DNA of 64,000 bases, taken from NCBI RefSeq assembly GCF_051622035.1, contig NC_135367.1:13320501-13384500 (forward strand), in the 5' to 3' direction. The translations under genes were made by a program, and so were the position numbers. Positions 21,663-34,325 of this stretch are shown here, piece by piece. The notes beneath the pieces are model-generated. The model was given only the letters and a program-made list of their open reading frames with translations. It ran no database searches and was not told the DNA's origin. Each line of letters opens with the position of its first letter. The first letter of the stretch is position 1. Source of the DNA: Arctopsyche grandis. Its lineage: Eukaryota; Arthropoda; Insecta; Trichoptera; Hydropsychidae.

Positions 21663-22998
21663 ATGTTTAAAATAATATCAGTTTCGTTTCTGCAAATACT
21701 TTTAATTGTTAACACATTTGCACTTTCTCATTTCGATTCAGCACCTGGTGAATTTTATTTATATCTCGATAGTATACAATCAGCGTTACGTTACATGAAA
21801 AGTAATATTGAAGATGTGAATTTAGATGCATACTTTGGAGTGCTATTGGCGAAAGGTATTTATTGTTTATATTTAAGATCTATTATATTATTATTTTTTA
21901 TAATTTGTTTATTAAATATATTTAGTGCATTTGGAAAATATTGATATGAAAGATATGGAATTAGAGGACACTGTAAATCTTGCAAAACAAGTTTTAATTA
22001 CTAGAAAAAATAAGGTCAACTTGAAAAATAGTTCTTATTTACAAAATAGTAAGTATCATATAATTATTACACGTGTTTATAATATAATATAATTTAAATA
22101 TAAATTTTATATTATAGTAGAAAAGTATATTATGAATGAAAAAAAATGGAAATCAATAATATCAAAACGTAAGGCACTAAAGTGTAATATTAAAAAAGAA
22201 ATCAGTTATCTCAATCTTGATAGGATACGCCTTAGAAAAAGTTTGTTATCTTTTGACACGGCACCAAATGAAATGGAATCTGGTATTTCATAATAATCTG
22301 ATCAATTAATCTAAGATTAAAGTATTCATCCAGTGATCATAATCTTTGATTGCAGATATATGTTTGTCGGAAATAATAGTCACAAATAAAGTGCACGGTA
22401 AAAATAAATATTGTCCATCATCAAAAATGTGTTATGATGTAATGATTATAGGTCAATCGAAAGGATATTCAAAAACACACAGGTAAAAATGATATATTTT
22501 GGAATTAAATGATTATTTTTATTGTAATTTAAAAACAAAATTGATAGGTTGTTGTATTTCATAATCGGTCAAATTGAGGGATGTTTCAAATGTGGTGGAA
22601 CAAAAACTAATTTAGCAATAAACAACTTATGTTGCGGAATTATGGCTGAAGCCTCGGCCATTGAAGAATCTGGATTTGCACTAGAGTTTAAAGATCTCTT
22701 CATGGAACAATGTATAGTCGTTATTATTTAAATTCACAAACTCAATTGTTTGAAGTATATCTTATATATTTATATAATTACAGTGACTTTGTGTGCTGTG
22801 ATTGGATATATGGAAGTTTTGAAGCCACAGTGGATAGCGTCGATCAATGATTGGCAAAGACTGGAAGGATGTTGGGGTCACTATTATAATCGCATCCGTA
22901 GATCGAGTACTTCATTAGGTCCAGCAAATTGTTCTTCGCATTCCACTGGATTGGGTATATCAACATTGGCGATGGCGGCTGTTAAAATGCTCGATTAA
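21663..22998 (+). CDS. Secreted UPF0764 protein C16orf89 homologue (DUF4735)
   Basis: Six exons, 21663-21855, 21926-22048, 22118-22282, 22356-22482, 22548-22711 and 22784-22998, join in frame to 328 codons plus TAA. The first about 20 residues form a signal peptide (MFKIISVSFLQILLIVNTFA). Family landmarks: an LDAYFGVLLAK-type segment near residue 60; a central Cys-containing stretch ending GYSKTHRLLYFIIGQIEGC, like the LTHQLLYFLLARMRGC region of the human protein; an LF-ME segment; and the C-terminal WQRLEGCWG and CSSHSTGLGISTLA. The human relative is a secreted glycoprotein expressed in thyroid, with no established molecular function. The length (human about 400) and conserved cysteines fit a full-length gene. 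The short Lys-rich middle (exon 3) is the least conserved part. Confidence 0.85.
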
Positions 22999-24279
22999 AG
23001 ATTAAAAGGAAATACAAACTTGGTTTTAGTATTTGATTTTATTAAAAAAATTACACATAAGTTAACTTTAACATAAAGTTTTGTTTAAATTACTTGTAAT
23101 ATACAAAATTAAATTTTCTGTCAATAGGTGTATGCAAGTGAACACATTCTTGTAGAATTTAGTATGTATGTATATTAGAGTAGTAGGAGAAACTGTAAAT
23201 ATTAGGATGCATCATTTTTGATATGATATTAAAATATAATCTAAATTAACTTTCATCCCAATATTTTACAATTTGAAAAATTAAAATAGGACAGAGTATA
23301 AAAATATCATTCACATCAGTTACTGTGTTTCTTTATTAGTGATTTTCAACAGTATTTACAATCTTATCCTATTGAAAATGAAAGCTTATTAATACTGTAT
23401 GTTAGAAATAAATAACATGTCATGATAAAGTCTATAAAGTTTTAATGTGTAGATAACGGTTAATATTACTAATCGTAGCTTTATTTGTAAAAAAATAAAT
23501 TAACAGGTGCATTTACATTGAACGTGTAAACCTGTATACAACATCAGTAAAAATAAAAACATCTCTACTATTACTACAAAGTTTTCATGTATGTATTATT
23601 ATATTTTAAAAATTTCTCGACTTGAAGTGTTTTAAAACTGGTTACAAGTGTGATAATGCAGTTTTTTCATTAGATTGAACAACTAAAACGCTACTTTGTC
23701 GATAAAATAGTAACAATATAATAAAGGTACAATGCGTATCATTTGTTGTTTACAATTTTTATTTATTTATTACAAATTACAAGAAGGAAAGTAATATTCT
23801 ATTACAGATAAAAATGTTGACAATAAGCTAAAGCAGATTTGTGCAAAAGTGACTTCAAACTACATTTATTTCGTATGAATATTTAAAATTTTATTGTATT
23901 GTTACATTAGTATTTTTTTTTATCAAAGTTACAAAAAGCATAAAATCGACATAATACAACAATTAAACTTTTTTTTTTTGTAAAAATCGTATCAGAAAGA
24001 TTCTGTCGACCAATTTAATTAATGTTGGTCTCCATAAATATCTTTAAGACACCAACCACAGTCAAATATACAAAAACGTTGTCTTAAGTAGTATTTAAAA
24101 TAGTTCTTTTCGAAGGCACGTAATATCAACGGTTCTGATACTTTTTATCATTTTCGTATAATCAGTTAAAGTATCGTTAATGAATACAATTAGTGGATAT
24201 AATAATATCATGGCAACACGGTTCCCGAAGTCGTCCAGATGGGAGCCGATATTTCTTTGACATATTTGTACTGCAGCGA
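22999..24279. other. Convergent 3' regions, no further gene
   Basis: It lies between two genes pointing towards each other and is presumably mostly their 3' UTRs. AT-rich; no exon or repeat recognised. Confidence 0.45.
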
Positions 24280-25202
24280 TCACCGTCTGTAAGGAGCTTT
24301 GGCGTAAAATCCTCTGCTTTCGTTTTCGCGCACTTCTTGGAAGTGACTGAAGACCACCAGCCACATATAAATGTAAACAACTGAAAGAAACGATTATTTA
24401 AACCATAAATCAATTTTTAAGCTATAGCAGATGAGAACGTATAACTAAAGGTGTTAAAAAAAAGTCTGTATGTAAAAAACTATATGAAAAAGTCATCCAA
24501 AAAAAAGTGTATAATAAATTTTTTGAAAAAATATATAATTGATATCCCATTTTTATGAAATTATATAATACCAGTTGAATGAATTCCATATCGAAATGAT
24601 GCATTTACAATCGCTATACTTACGGACAAAAATAATGCCGAAAACTAGCCAGAGAGATCCGTTTAATGTATCTTCGTGTATGTAGAACATTACCGCGGTG
24701 TATATGACGCTAACTAATAATCCCACAGCTAGCATTATACCTAATATTACCCAAGGCATCATTAGGAACGTGTTGTGCTGTAGAAAAAATAAAAATTATT
24801 ATAATATAATAAAAATTTATAGTGAATTGTCTTAGGTTTATAAAAACATTTACTCTTATTGCACCTATGATGAGTAAAATGGAGATGAAAACTGTCATTG
24901 CTAAATTGATTCCTATAATCACTTTCACTGAAAACAACATATGAATAGTTAATATATGTAGATTGTTTAATCTTGGAATTATTAATCGTATCACAATAGT
25001 TTAAGTCGAATAAAGCATTAGTTACAGTGTTTTTCATACCTAACCATTGCGGTAGCCAGTCTAAAATTATAGTTTTGAACTCCACATAAGCTGTCAGCAT
25101 TAAGATGAGGCTAAATATTGCTGACAAGATGCCGAGTATGCCAATAATGATTGTACCAGTCCTCAGAGACGTGCATCCACAGCACGACCTTAACCACGAC
25201 AT
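24280..25202 (-). CDS. Small four-helix membrane protein, DUF4728/LAPTM4-like
   Basis: Four exons in transcript order, 25202-25040, 24927-24854, 24777-24624 and 24380-24280, join in frame to 163 codons plus TGA. The N-terminus MSWLRSCCGCTSLRTGTIII has the Cys-rich CCGC-x-x-RTGTIIIG entry to the first membrane helix that is shared by insect DUF4728 proteins and LAPTM4-type lysosomal proteins. Four hydrophobic segments are visible: residues about 17-38, 56-78, 86-107 and 121-142. A short polar tail follows (HFQEVRENESRGFYAK to the end). The PPxY motifs of true LAPTM4 are absent, so DUF4728 is the better fit. Function unknown; a membrane location follows from the helices. Confidence 0.75.
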
Positions 25203-26115
25203 TTTGTCTTTGAAATAATCGAACAAAGTCCACAGAAAATAGTCCGACGAAAACAAAAAATACACTCGTCAAATTCGGCTAGTATTTGCACTGTTCATTT
25301 ACGATGCATTTATTTCCTCTCCATCTTCTTCTTTTCAATGTTGACTCTCGCAAATAATGATTTCCTACAAAATAACAATTGTATATGTTAGTAAATATCT
25401 GAGTATGTATGTATTTATAATATGAAATTAATGTTTATAAGACTTGAGATTCATTGCAGGAATGGATTGTATTGCATTGCTTTACATATGCATGTGTAAA
25501 CAGCGTAAGAATCAAATGAATAATCTTGAACGAATGCCAAATTCGATGTAAACATTTCGAAGTTTTATTCCGATCTATCTGAAAATATTGTCCGATGCTA
25601 ATATAGTAGCGACATCTTTTGATTAAAAATGATACTAAGAAACTTTTTCTAATAAATAAATTGTAGTTTTAATTTTAAAACACGTTAAAAAATGTTGAAG
25701 TAATAAAAATAGAAAACAACCACAACGTAATTTCAAGCTAGCTAAACTGCAATAGGTGAATATTGAGTGTATATATATTTTTTAAATAGTAAGAAAATCT
25801 AAGCTCTGTATTGTAAAAAAGTGGATATATGAAAAAAAAAAACCCACTTTTTTGAAATTTTCGTCGAGATATGTAAATATGTAGAATGGTTAGAGGCACA
25901 AGAAATTATTTAAAATCGATGATTTTTTTTATTTAAGGTTTTCTTGATACGACCTTTCCCACTAGGTCCATCGATGGAATTTCGAAATTCGAAAATTTTT
26001 CGTTCCGGTCCAATGTATGTAGGTGAATGTGTGCCATTTTGTTAGCTTCCAATGTAAAATGTGATTGGTAATCAAGTGATGACTTTAATCCGATATATCA
26101 AGACTTTTCTAAAAG
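25203..26115. other. Gene-free DNA upstream of the DUF4728 gene
   Basis: It contains the promoter side of the minus-strand membrane-protein gene, but I can identify no core promoter element. No repeat recognised. Confidence 0.4.
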
Positions 26116-26312
26116 TTCGGTGATTATTTCGCACACATCAATAAAATCTCGATCACGGAACACCTGATCCCCGAAAATTCCATCTATCGAGAGTGTTCCA
26201 CGCGAACTATCATACTAACGAGAATTCAAGTGCCAGATATTCCGTATTCGTGATTTTCGTGGTTACGATTGTCGTGTGCGCGATCGCAATGATCGAAATA
26301 ATCCGTTTACCG
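26116..26312 (+). repeat. Interspersed repeat family TCGGTGATTATT, copy 2
   Basis: It starts TTCGGTGATTATTTCGC and includes TCGATCACGGAACACCTG, CGAGAGTGTTCCACGCGAAC and ATTCCGTATTCGTGATTTTC. It ends near AATAATCCGTTTACC. The order of blocks is the same as in the copy at 54665-54852. No target duplication found. Confidence 0.65.
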
Positions 26313-26926
26313 TATGATATGTATGCATATAAATATTTTCAATCACGTGATGGGTTCAAAATAGTTGTAAAAAAATACGTTCGTGTTGAATGTAAAATTA
26401 CATTTAATGTTTTATATTATAATGTAAAATTACATTTAATGTTTTTATATTAACAATTTTTAATGTAATTTTTTTCATTTTTTTATCATTGCTCATTTCG
26501 AATACGCGTTCATTTTTGGTGATAGTAAATGTAAGTTGTGTATTTTAGTTCCATATGATGCATCAGAAAACAAAAATATAATTCAATATATGTATGTATG
26601 TAGAAAAATAAAGTGATAAAAATCCATTTTAGTTACAGTCCAATCAGCGAAGGGAAACAAAACTTCTCAGTGTTTCAATGAAGTTAATGGAAACGAATCA
26701 GGTTAAGGTTTTTAAGGTCTTCGATAATTTATGACCATACGAGTCATAAATCTCTCTGCGAAAGTGAACATTACGTAATCGCATTTTGTGGACATAAAGA
26801 ATGTGTATGCAAAATTTATACGATGTAAGTCGATGCTTTTCAAACTATACTACATATATTAATGCAATTAGTTAAATATGACTTTCGTTTTTTTAATTTT
26901 ATTCCCACAGGTATATATCCAACAGA

Positions 26927-27110
26927 ATAGATTAGTGGTTAGCATATACATACATAATGCTTTGAACAGAGTGGTCACGGGTTCAAATCCCACTGGCTTC
27001 TGCTGGCCAGACCTGGGATTTGTGACTCCAGATCGATCGTTTCCTATCAGAGTTTGCCAATTTATCTGATTTTCATTGAAACGGTTCCAACCAATTGGCA
27101 ACCTTACCCA
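26927..27110 (+). mobile_element. tRNA-derived SINE
   Basis: The head has RNA polymerase III boxes in tRNA order: A box TAGTGGTTAGC at 26933-26943 and B box GGTTCAAATCC at 26980-26990. A non-tRNA body follows (GGCCAGACCTGGGATTTGTG onwards). It lacks a cloverleaf-compatible acceptor stem and continues beyond tRNA length, so it is a SINE and not a tRNA gene. The 3' end is not sharply defined. Confidence 0.65.
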
Positions 27111-27226
27111 TTTTTTGCAAATCTCGAGTTTCGCTGAACTATATAAAACGCTACAAATTTACAAAATTGACCATCGATGTCTCTGTGGACATTAATTGAT
27201 ATGTATTTATATACTTTGTATAATAC

Positions 27227-27618
27227 TGTTACGTATACTAAAAAGAGCCGCCGGTTAAGTGCAATCGGATTAGGCCGAGGCGCATCCCTGACAATGTGCG
27301 ACCGTTATAATTGGTTTCGAGGATTATCTGCAAACTAAGTGCATGTAGGCTAAACAATGGCCACCGAAGTGTCCCTTCGCAGAAGTGACCGATACCGTGG
27401 GACTGGGTGTCGTGAGAATACATATCCGGGTACATGCGTAAACAATAGGGAAGTAACCGGATGCCCTGAGAGACCTGCCCCTTATAAGGCGGTACTTAGG
27501 CGATATCAAGAGATTCTGGACGGAGCACTGCCAGTGCGTGTTTCTCCTTAATCATCAATAAATGCTGTGACACGACTTTGGCCTTTTACTTGGATCCTCC
27601 ACCCACCCCTAGGCAACA
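27227..27618 (+). mobile_element. Solo LTR (gypsy-like), second copy
   Basis: 392 bp starting TGTTACG and ending GGCAACA, flanked by the 4-bp duplication ATAC (27223-27226 and 27619-27622). It is related to the LTR at 7358-7888 but without its internal duplication. ATCAATAAATGCTGTGA near the 3' end includes a polyadenylation hexamer. Confidence 0.8.
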
Positions 27619-27622
27619 ATAC

Positions 27623-30333
27623 TAATAATATTTGTATTAAATGTACAATGTTTTTTTCCAGGAAGGCACATTGTATATGTGTATATTGCACATGGTATAA
27701 ATTAAAAAGATAAAATAAAATATTATCTATTAAATTGCGAAATAACCTCAGTAGTAAATTAAATTGGCATTGGTTTTAAACAATTTAAATTAGTAATCTT
27801 GTTGATTTCTGATGTATAACCTTTGCTGAAGTACAACTTATATATGTATGTATATGCATAAAATTTGCAAATCAATTTCAGTTATATTTTTCATGTACAC
27901 GTATATAATAAAATAAGTATCCAAATTTAAGGTTTTGCTAAAAGTTTAAATCTTCCGAGACATGAAATTAAATATGTATGGATTCTTCATCATACTGTGG
28001 TCGGCTCCTCTGATGACACTTAAGTAAATATATAATATATTCGCTGAATACTCAAATAGGTCACCGTATTCAAGGTCATCGTATGGTAAGCGATCGCTCA
28101 TCAATATTAATCGAATGGCATCGCTCGGTCCGCCAAAAGTGGTTCGATGGCTACGATATCCATTTTTAGTGTTTTCTTTTAGTGTTCTCTTTTCCCCTGG
28201 CCTGTTGTATTAGCGATCGCGTGTTTAGGGGCTAGGTAGGTTTCCGTCAATCACGGCTCGATTTTGATAGTGTGCCATAATCGAAACGATCGGGAGAGTG
28301 GCCGACGAGGTCGAAGGAGTGTCTCCGACGAAGAAAAGGTCAGCTCCCGGATCGATAGGTGGTGAGGAAGGCCAGCAAATGTCAGGTCTTTCGCGTTTTG
28401 GGAAATTTCAACAACGGCCAAGGCTGTTGCATCGCTCGAACAATACATATGTATATCATATTATTTACGGAAACTGACCTATTTCAATATTGCCGTAATT
28501 TGCTTGGTCCAGTACATATGTATATGTACATATTTCACTTAAAGAAATAACGATGCTTCTCACCTTTGATGTTCGTCGGTTTTTTGTCGTCGAAATCGTC
28601 GAGGTAACCTTTCATATGCCTTTCGTATGCATATCTACTTGAGCTATGTGCGTATGTATTATATATTTAGGTATATCTATGGTTTCTTTTTATTTCATGT
28701 AGGTGTTTAAGTTGATTTAAATTGCGTCATAAATATTTTGTACACATACATATATGTATAGCAAATGCTTTTTCTATTTATCCTCTCGAATATACATATG
28801 TATTTATTTTTCAATAATTTTTCACAAATCCAAACACAACGTTCTTTATTTTTTTGAATTTCAGTATTCTTCTTCCTCTGCTTCTAGATTCTAAAATTTT
28901 TTAATATGGAATTCTTAGCATGGTCTGCAAATTATTTTCACACAATGAGCTGGATTATCAAATTATTCAACAGGTAATTTTTCAATCTATTGTAGGTCAC
29001 TCCTGTTATTGACGGTACCTATTTTGTAATTTGCAATTCAATTTTAATTCCAATTTAATTATTAATCATTAATTTTGAAATTATACAATGATGTTTCTCT
29101 TTTCCCTTATTTCATATTTATATCGAACGTTGCAGAAATTTACTATAAATTAAAAATAATTTAATAAATTAATGCTTAAAAGTTAATGATCAACTATGAC
29201 AGTAATAAAAAATCAGGAATTCGTGATGTGCAAAATCGATGTTTTAAATTTTAATTGATATTTATACATTTCCATCATTTGGTATTGTAAAAAATGACTA
29301 TTGATCAATGTTTTTTTTATAAAATATTAAAGAGTCTTATAGTAACACGGGATATTATAATTACATACGTATGTATTGTCTACCTCGTTCCACCAACTTG
29401 CAATATCTCAAGACTGGTTTTCCCAACTTTTTCGGTGTATTTCGTCGTCGAGTTTGTATTTATTCAAAACACATTTGTGTGTGTATACAAAGTGTGTTTC
29501 GCATATACATATGTAAATATATACAAACACGAGTTTGTATACATATGTATGTATATGCGTAATGTTTTATGTAGTGAAATACCTACTTTACCAGATAAAC
29601 ATAAACTATTAAAAAAATATAGTAAGAATTGGTTTTCAAACGTTTTTTGTAATATTTTAAAGGTGTGTTAATAGCTTAAAAATCTATGAATAATCATAAC
29701 TTGTATCTTATAATATAAGATATTCAATACATAAATACAAAAAAATATGGTTGTATACAATATACGAATTCCTGTTTAAACAGACGAATAGTTGAGAAAA
29801 CGAGTCTCGAGATATTGCAAGTTGGTAAAACGAAGCGCACCGCCCCACAACACGGTTGTTAATATTGCATACTTTGTAAAATAATATGTTTGATTTTAAT
29901 TTGGGAGAAATTGATATTTGAAATTTTCACATATGTACTTCATATTCTCTAAAAAAAGTAGGTAACAGAACCTATGCCGTCAGGAATCGGTTATTAATAA
30001 TTATTTTCATTTTAATTGAAATTGAATTTATTTACTTGTATTTACAGGTAAATCGGTAATTTTGATATTTTACTTAATGAACGTATTCGAAAATTGTGAA
30101 AAAAATAATAGCAGGAGAAGGGGGTAGTGGCATATTTACAAGCTACCAAAGTTAATTTGACAAACTACCCTAGTTACGGCTCTGTCTGTACATACATATG
30201 TACGTATGTGTGTACATATAACCAGAATAGCCTCTAAAGTTGCTAATTTTAATTGATTTTATATCTTTCATTTTATTAAAGGAAGAAATAAAATTTTAAA
30301 TTAAAATTTACTAAACGAAAACAGAAAAAAAAC
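27623..30333. other. Gene-free DNA
   Basis: AT-rich, with TACATATGTA-type microsatellites near 28740-28800 and 29470-29560. The ORFs here are short, low in complexity and without motifs. Nothing else recognised. Confidence 0.4.
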
Positions 30334-30344
30334 ATAGCTTGTGG

Positions 30345-31156
30345 ATCCATATTCTTAAGTGTTAGAAAGCATAAGCCAAGTTCAGATCTGAAAATCCCCT
30401 CTGGAGAAAGTCTGAAATGGCAGTCAGTAATAAAATACTTAGGAGTAACTTCGATAAAATAATGAGATGGGCACCTCACATTGAGGGAGCAAGGCGATGC
30501 GGGCTATATCCTCAATATATCTAATATTTAATTGCCATAGTTCTTTATCAACTCAAAATAAAATAAAATTATATCGCGCGCTCATATTACCATTATTAAC
30601 CTATGCTTCAGCTGTATGGAATAACGCCTCGAATACTAACCTTTCCTAGCTCCAAGTAATACAAAATAATTTATAATACACCCATATATACTAACTTGAA
30701 AAAACTGCATGCCATATATAATATACCGTTTGTTACAGACATTACTAACAAACTAACCAGTAGATTCTATGACAGAATCACTAATAACCATACTAACATA
30801 TGTACTTGTAAAGAGTCTCGGTGATTACAACAAAATGTCTATCCCCTTCAGGTATAAACACAGATTACCTAAACACAATCTGCTTTAGGTCATCGACTTT
30901 AGTGAGTCTTTAATTATTATCTTTAATTATTAGATGTATCATGAGCATTTATAAGGATTGTAAATAGGTTTTTGAGCTCTTTTTCCTATTATGCTGTAGA
31001 TTAACATTAGAATAATATAATACTATGATTACTAACCAAATTAAATTAAATTGTAAAATAGAAAATGATCAGTAGATCAGTAGCTATTAAAATAGATATA
31101 AGATGTATTGTGAACATAATTTCGTAATAATAAAAAGCATTTAAAAATCAAAATCA
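30345..31156 (+). mobile_element. 5'-truncated Jockey-type LINE (copy A)
   Basis: It is flanked by an 11-bp target duplication ATAGCTTGTGG (30334-30344 and 31157-31167) and ends in AAATCA repeats. Degenerate reverse-transcriptase C-terminal coding sequence is readable with stops and frame changes: KYLGVT near 30436 and RALILPLLTYASAVWNNASN near 30578, a Jockey-clade pattern. The 3' UTR from about 30820 is shared with the copy at 51204-51614. Confidence 0.8.
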
Positions 31157-31167
31157 ATAGCTTGTGG

Positions 31168-33130
31168 TTTATAATATTTACTGAAATCAAAAAATAAGAA
31201 GTCTACTGTTCTTACTAAATAAAACAGCAAATCGTTTATGTAGAGGACTAGAAAGATAGTTTTAAATTTCAAATACTAGTAATATACACGGCAGTTTGGA
31301 AAGTTCTTGTACAGATGTCATTTATTTTAACGAGGAAGAAGACCGCACCTTTTTTACTTTTCGACACGTCCGAAGAACGCTAAGCGGAACCAATTTTAAA
31401 AACGGAGCAGAGCGCGCACAATGGCAGACAAAAAGCGATGAAACGCGGCCATTTGTTCACATTAGGTGACACTAATTTATTATCGTGGTATACACTTCAA
31501 AGATTTTAAACATAAATAATGATGTCATTTGAAAATAAACTCACACAATACAAACGGAATAAAATTCTGTAACTAGAGGTGTTATCGTTTCGCGATAAAT
31601 CGGTTGCGTTAATTTCTCGAAACTTAACGGATGATGGACATAGTTGACGTTGTTACGACCGTAACGGGGCGTCACCGTTCTATGGCGCGATTTCCAAATC
31701 GAGAAAATGTCGTAGAAAAGCATCATCGTCCGTGCATTAGAATGCGGATCATAACAGTGGGCTTGGGCGACCTTGTATCATATTTACGCGTACGATCAAA
31801 AGGGATCAATTCGAGCGAACAAACATTGTATGAATGTATGTACATACATATATACCTACCTACTGACGGATTGTATAGCCGGAAGTTTATTCATGCGCTT
31901 TTAATTTTTAGACGTAAGAGCGCGCATTCTACGCATAGTCCATTGATGGTTTTTTTTCTGATTCGTACTTATAAAAGGGAAATCACACAGTAATTTGAAG
32001 TTAAAGTAAAATCATATACAGACATACTGCTTCTCCATTTGACGTAAAAAAAGCAACTTGATGTGCAAGCAACGTAATATTTTAAACTTAAAATCGAAAG
32101 AGCCCGAGTTTGAGTACGAATATTTTTTTTTTGTAGATTTATGAAAAATAAAAAAGGCTTTGTTTAATAGTGGTGTGTGAGTTGTCCAATTTCCAAAACA
32201 ACAGGTTTCCAACAAGAATTCTTCCAATACATATCTAATATATAATTTCGAAAGAGACTTTGTATGTATGTATGTAAGATTGGTTGGTAATCGAAAACAA
32301 ATCAAAGTTTCTATGACGACGATTCGATTGTTTGAATATAATTTTTTTTCGATTCAAATAAATTTAATAAAAAAAAGAAACAAATGAATATTTATTATTA
32401 GATTCGCCATGTTTAAGCTGTTTATATTACAAATACTGAGCGAAGCCGGGTAAAATAACTAGTTATGTATATTTATAAAAAGTGTTTTTATTTATATATT
32501 TATATTAAAAAAAAAACAATTAGATTAAAATAATCTTAGTAACAAGCAGACGAAGAGGTCAAGTTTCATTAAAATTTATAGAGTACAGATTTTAAAATTG
32601 CATACTATTATAATATGTAGGTATGTATCTAAATATCCCTGAAAACCGGATTTTTTTATGAATGATGCTCCGTATTGTATAATTAATCATAAATATGTAT
32701 ATCTATTATATCATCATAAGCACTGTATATTTATATTTATTTTATTTTATACTAGAAACAAATAAACTCCAATGCGATTTATTGGCCAATTACAAACATC
32801 AATAAATAATTATGTGTATACAGTATCAAAGAGACAGGGTGGGCAGCATTTTATAATATCAGCAAATTCGAGATGTATGAACTCGAATTTGCGAGAAATA
32901 AATAATATACAAATTTATTATGTATGAAATATGTATAGCGCAAGTTATAGAACAAGACCCAAAATTTTTTTTAAATATAACTCATTGCCAATATTCAAAT
33001 GGTGAATTCAGAGGCATGAAGATTTTGAAGGTTTTCAAAAATTTTAAATCATAAAAAATTATTTTCAAGAAAAAACGTTGAATAGCATCACTAACTATAA
33101 GTACGAGTTTGAACCTTTGTAGTGATCTGT
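31168..33130. other. Gene-free DNA
   Basis: AT-rich. It includes the repeat at 32290-32462. No supportable exon found, although a moderately complex stretch at 31560-31990 has ORFs on both strands with no motif. Confidence 0.35.
32290..32462 (+). repeat. Interspersed repeat ending GAAGCCGGGTAAAATAACTAGT
   Basis: Shares ATCAAAGTTTCTATGACG, GATTCGCCATGTTTAAGC and GAGCGAAGCCGGGTAAAA with an inverted copy at about 36780-36955. The CTAGT terminus preceded by a GC-rich short stem resembles Helitron 3' ends. Class not certain. Confidence 0.5.
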
Positions 33131-33140
33131 ACCAACTGGT

Positions 33141-33186
33141 TCATCATTATCTCAATAGTATGTACATACTATTGAGATAATGATGA
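33141..33186. repeat. Perfect 46-bp palindrome
   Basis: Each 23-base arm runs TCATCATTATCTCAATAGTA then TGT; the second arm is its exact reverse complement with no spacer. The adjacent bases do not extend the symmetry. It could extrude a cruciform or, if transcribed, form a hairpin. Confidence 0.9.
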
Positions 33187-33239
33187 GATAAAAATGATAC
33201 AACTAAACTTCAGAGCCCGTGACCTCTAAACTCCTTGAT

Positions 33240-33738
33240 GCGACTCTGATTGAATTCGCAATTAACCTCTCGCCTGATTACGATCGACCTAAGGTTCGCC
33301 ATTATTGTGTAGAATGATAATGGCCGGGCTCGTTTCCAATAAACGGCCGTTTACGAGTTTGCTCCGTGGCGAAATTGGGTCGGCTTGTGTGGGACAGGCC
33401 CGGGGCTATAAATACGGAGCGGGGGCGGAGGCGCCGAGCCCACTTTGCGGGGAAGCGGGGAAAGAAAAATAAGGGGGGTACCCCTTTAGAGTCTTAACAG
33501 AGCCTCGTCTAAAACTCCGGACACGAAGTTTCCGGTGATAATGGAAACAGTGCTGAAAAAACCGGCTTGACTGGTCCGATGTCAGCGGCCTTCGAAAAAA
33601 GTGGTTCTTCGCCTATTCTTTATCTATATAACGTTTTTAGTGTGTGGTATACAATTACCATAATGAGTGGATACTGTGACGTCAATCGTATAAACTAGAA
33701 TCTTATCAATGAAAAAGTCGCTAGCAAAATTGGTTCAG
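33240..33738 (+). promoter_or_regulatory. Orphan TATA-type promoter with a possible spliced first exon
   Basis: A GC-rich island (about 33240-33470) contains TATAAATA at 33407-33414, placing a start near 33438 (GCCCACTTTG). A consensus splice donor CAG|GTGAGA follows at 33738/33739. An ATG at 33709 is open to that donor (MKKSLAKLVQ). No matching downstream coding exon was identified, so this could be the first exon of a long gene, a non-coding RNA or a decayed promoter. Confidence 0.4.
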
Positions 33739-34325
33739 GTGAGAATTTAGCCAGATGAAAAGATTTTCCGATTCATATGACATTTCCATTCAAACGAATC
33801 CACTTCAAAACAAATATGTGGTAATCCTCAAAGAAATATTTGCTTGAGTGAGCCGAATGGACTTTTATAAGGCGGAAACGTGGTCTAATTTAAATTCCAC
33901 GTGTGGAGATAAAAATAGAAGAGAAAAATGCTATTGGTTACATTTAAAACATTCCTCTGATACTCAACTTCTATTTTAGTCAATGATGAGACAGCTTTCA
34001 ATGATTGGGTGTTGTTTTAATTGACAACACGCGAATGGATGATTCTGGGGAAAAGTGAACTAATGGTATTGAAAATAAACATTCAACAGAAGAATCGGAG
34101 TCAAGTTCTTTCAAAGCAATTTAATTTAATTTAATTACTTGCATGGAAAAAAAATGTAAAAACTGGTAAGTAAAAAATGGCGGAAAATTGTAACAGAACA
34201 AAAATTAATAAATGATTTTGTTTCTAATTTCAATTCAAATATTTGAAATTGTGTGAAGTTAATTTAATTTTTCATATAAATTTATTTATATTTCAACGAC
34301 TAGGAATACAAATAATTTGAATCAA

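Noticed and set aside
26927-27000. A possible tRNA gene (A and B boxes present).
   Set aside because: No acceptor stem or anticodon arm fits, and the homologous-looking sequence continues far past tRNA length; called a SINE head instead.
29294-29671. 125-codon plus-strand ORF rich in Tyr, Val and Cys.
   Set aside because: Overlaps a CATATGTA-type microsatellite region; the cysteines and tyrosines come from TGT/TAT repeats.
31631-31993. 120-codon plus-strand ORF.
   Set aside because: No recognisable domain, overlapped by an equally open frame on the other strand; kept only as unexplained sequence.
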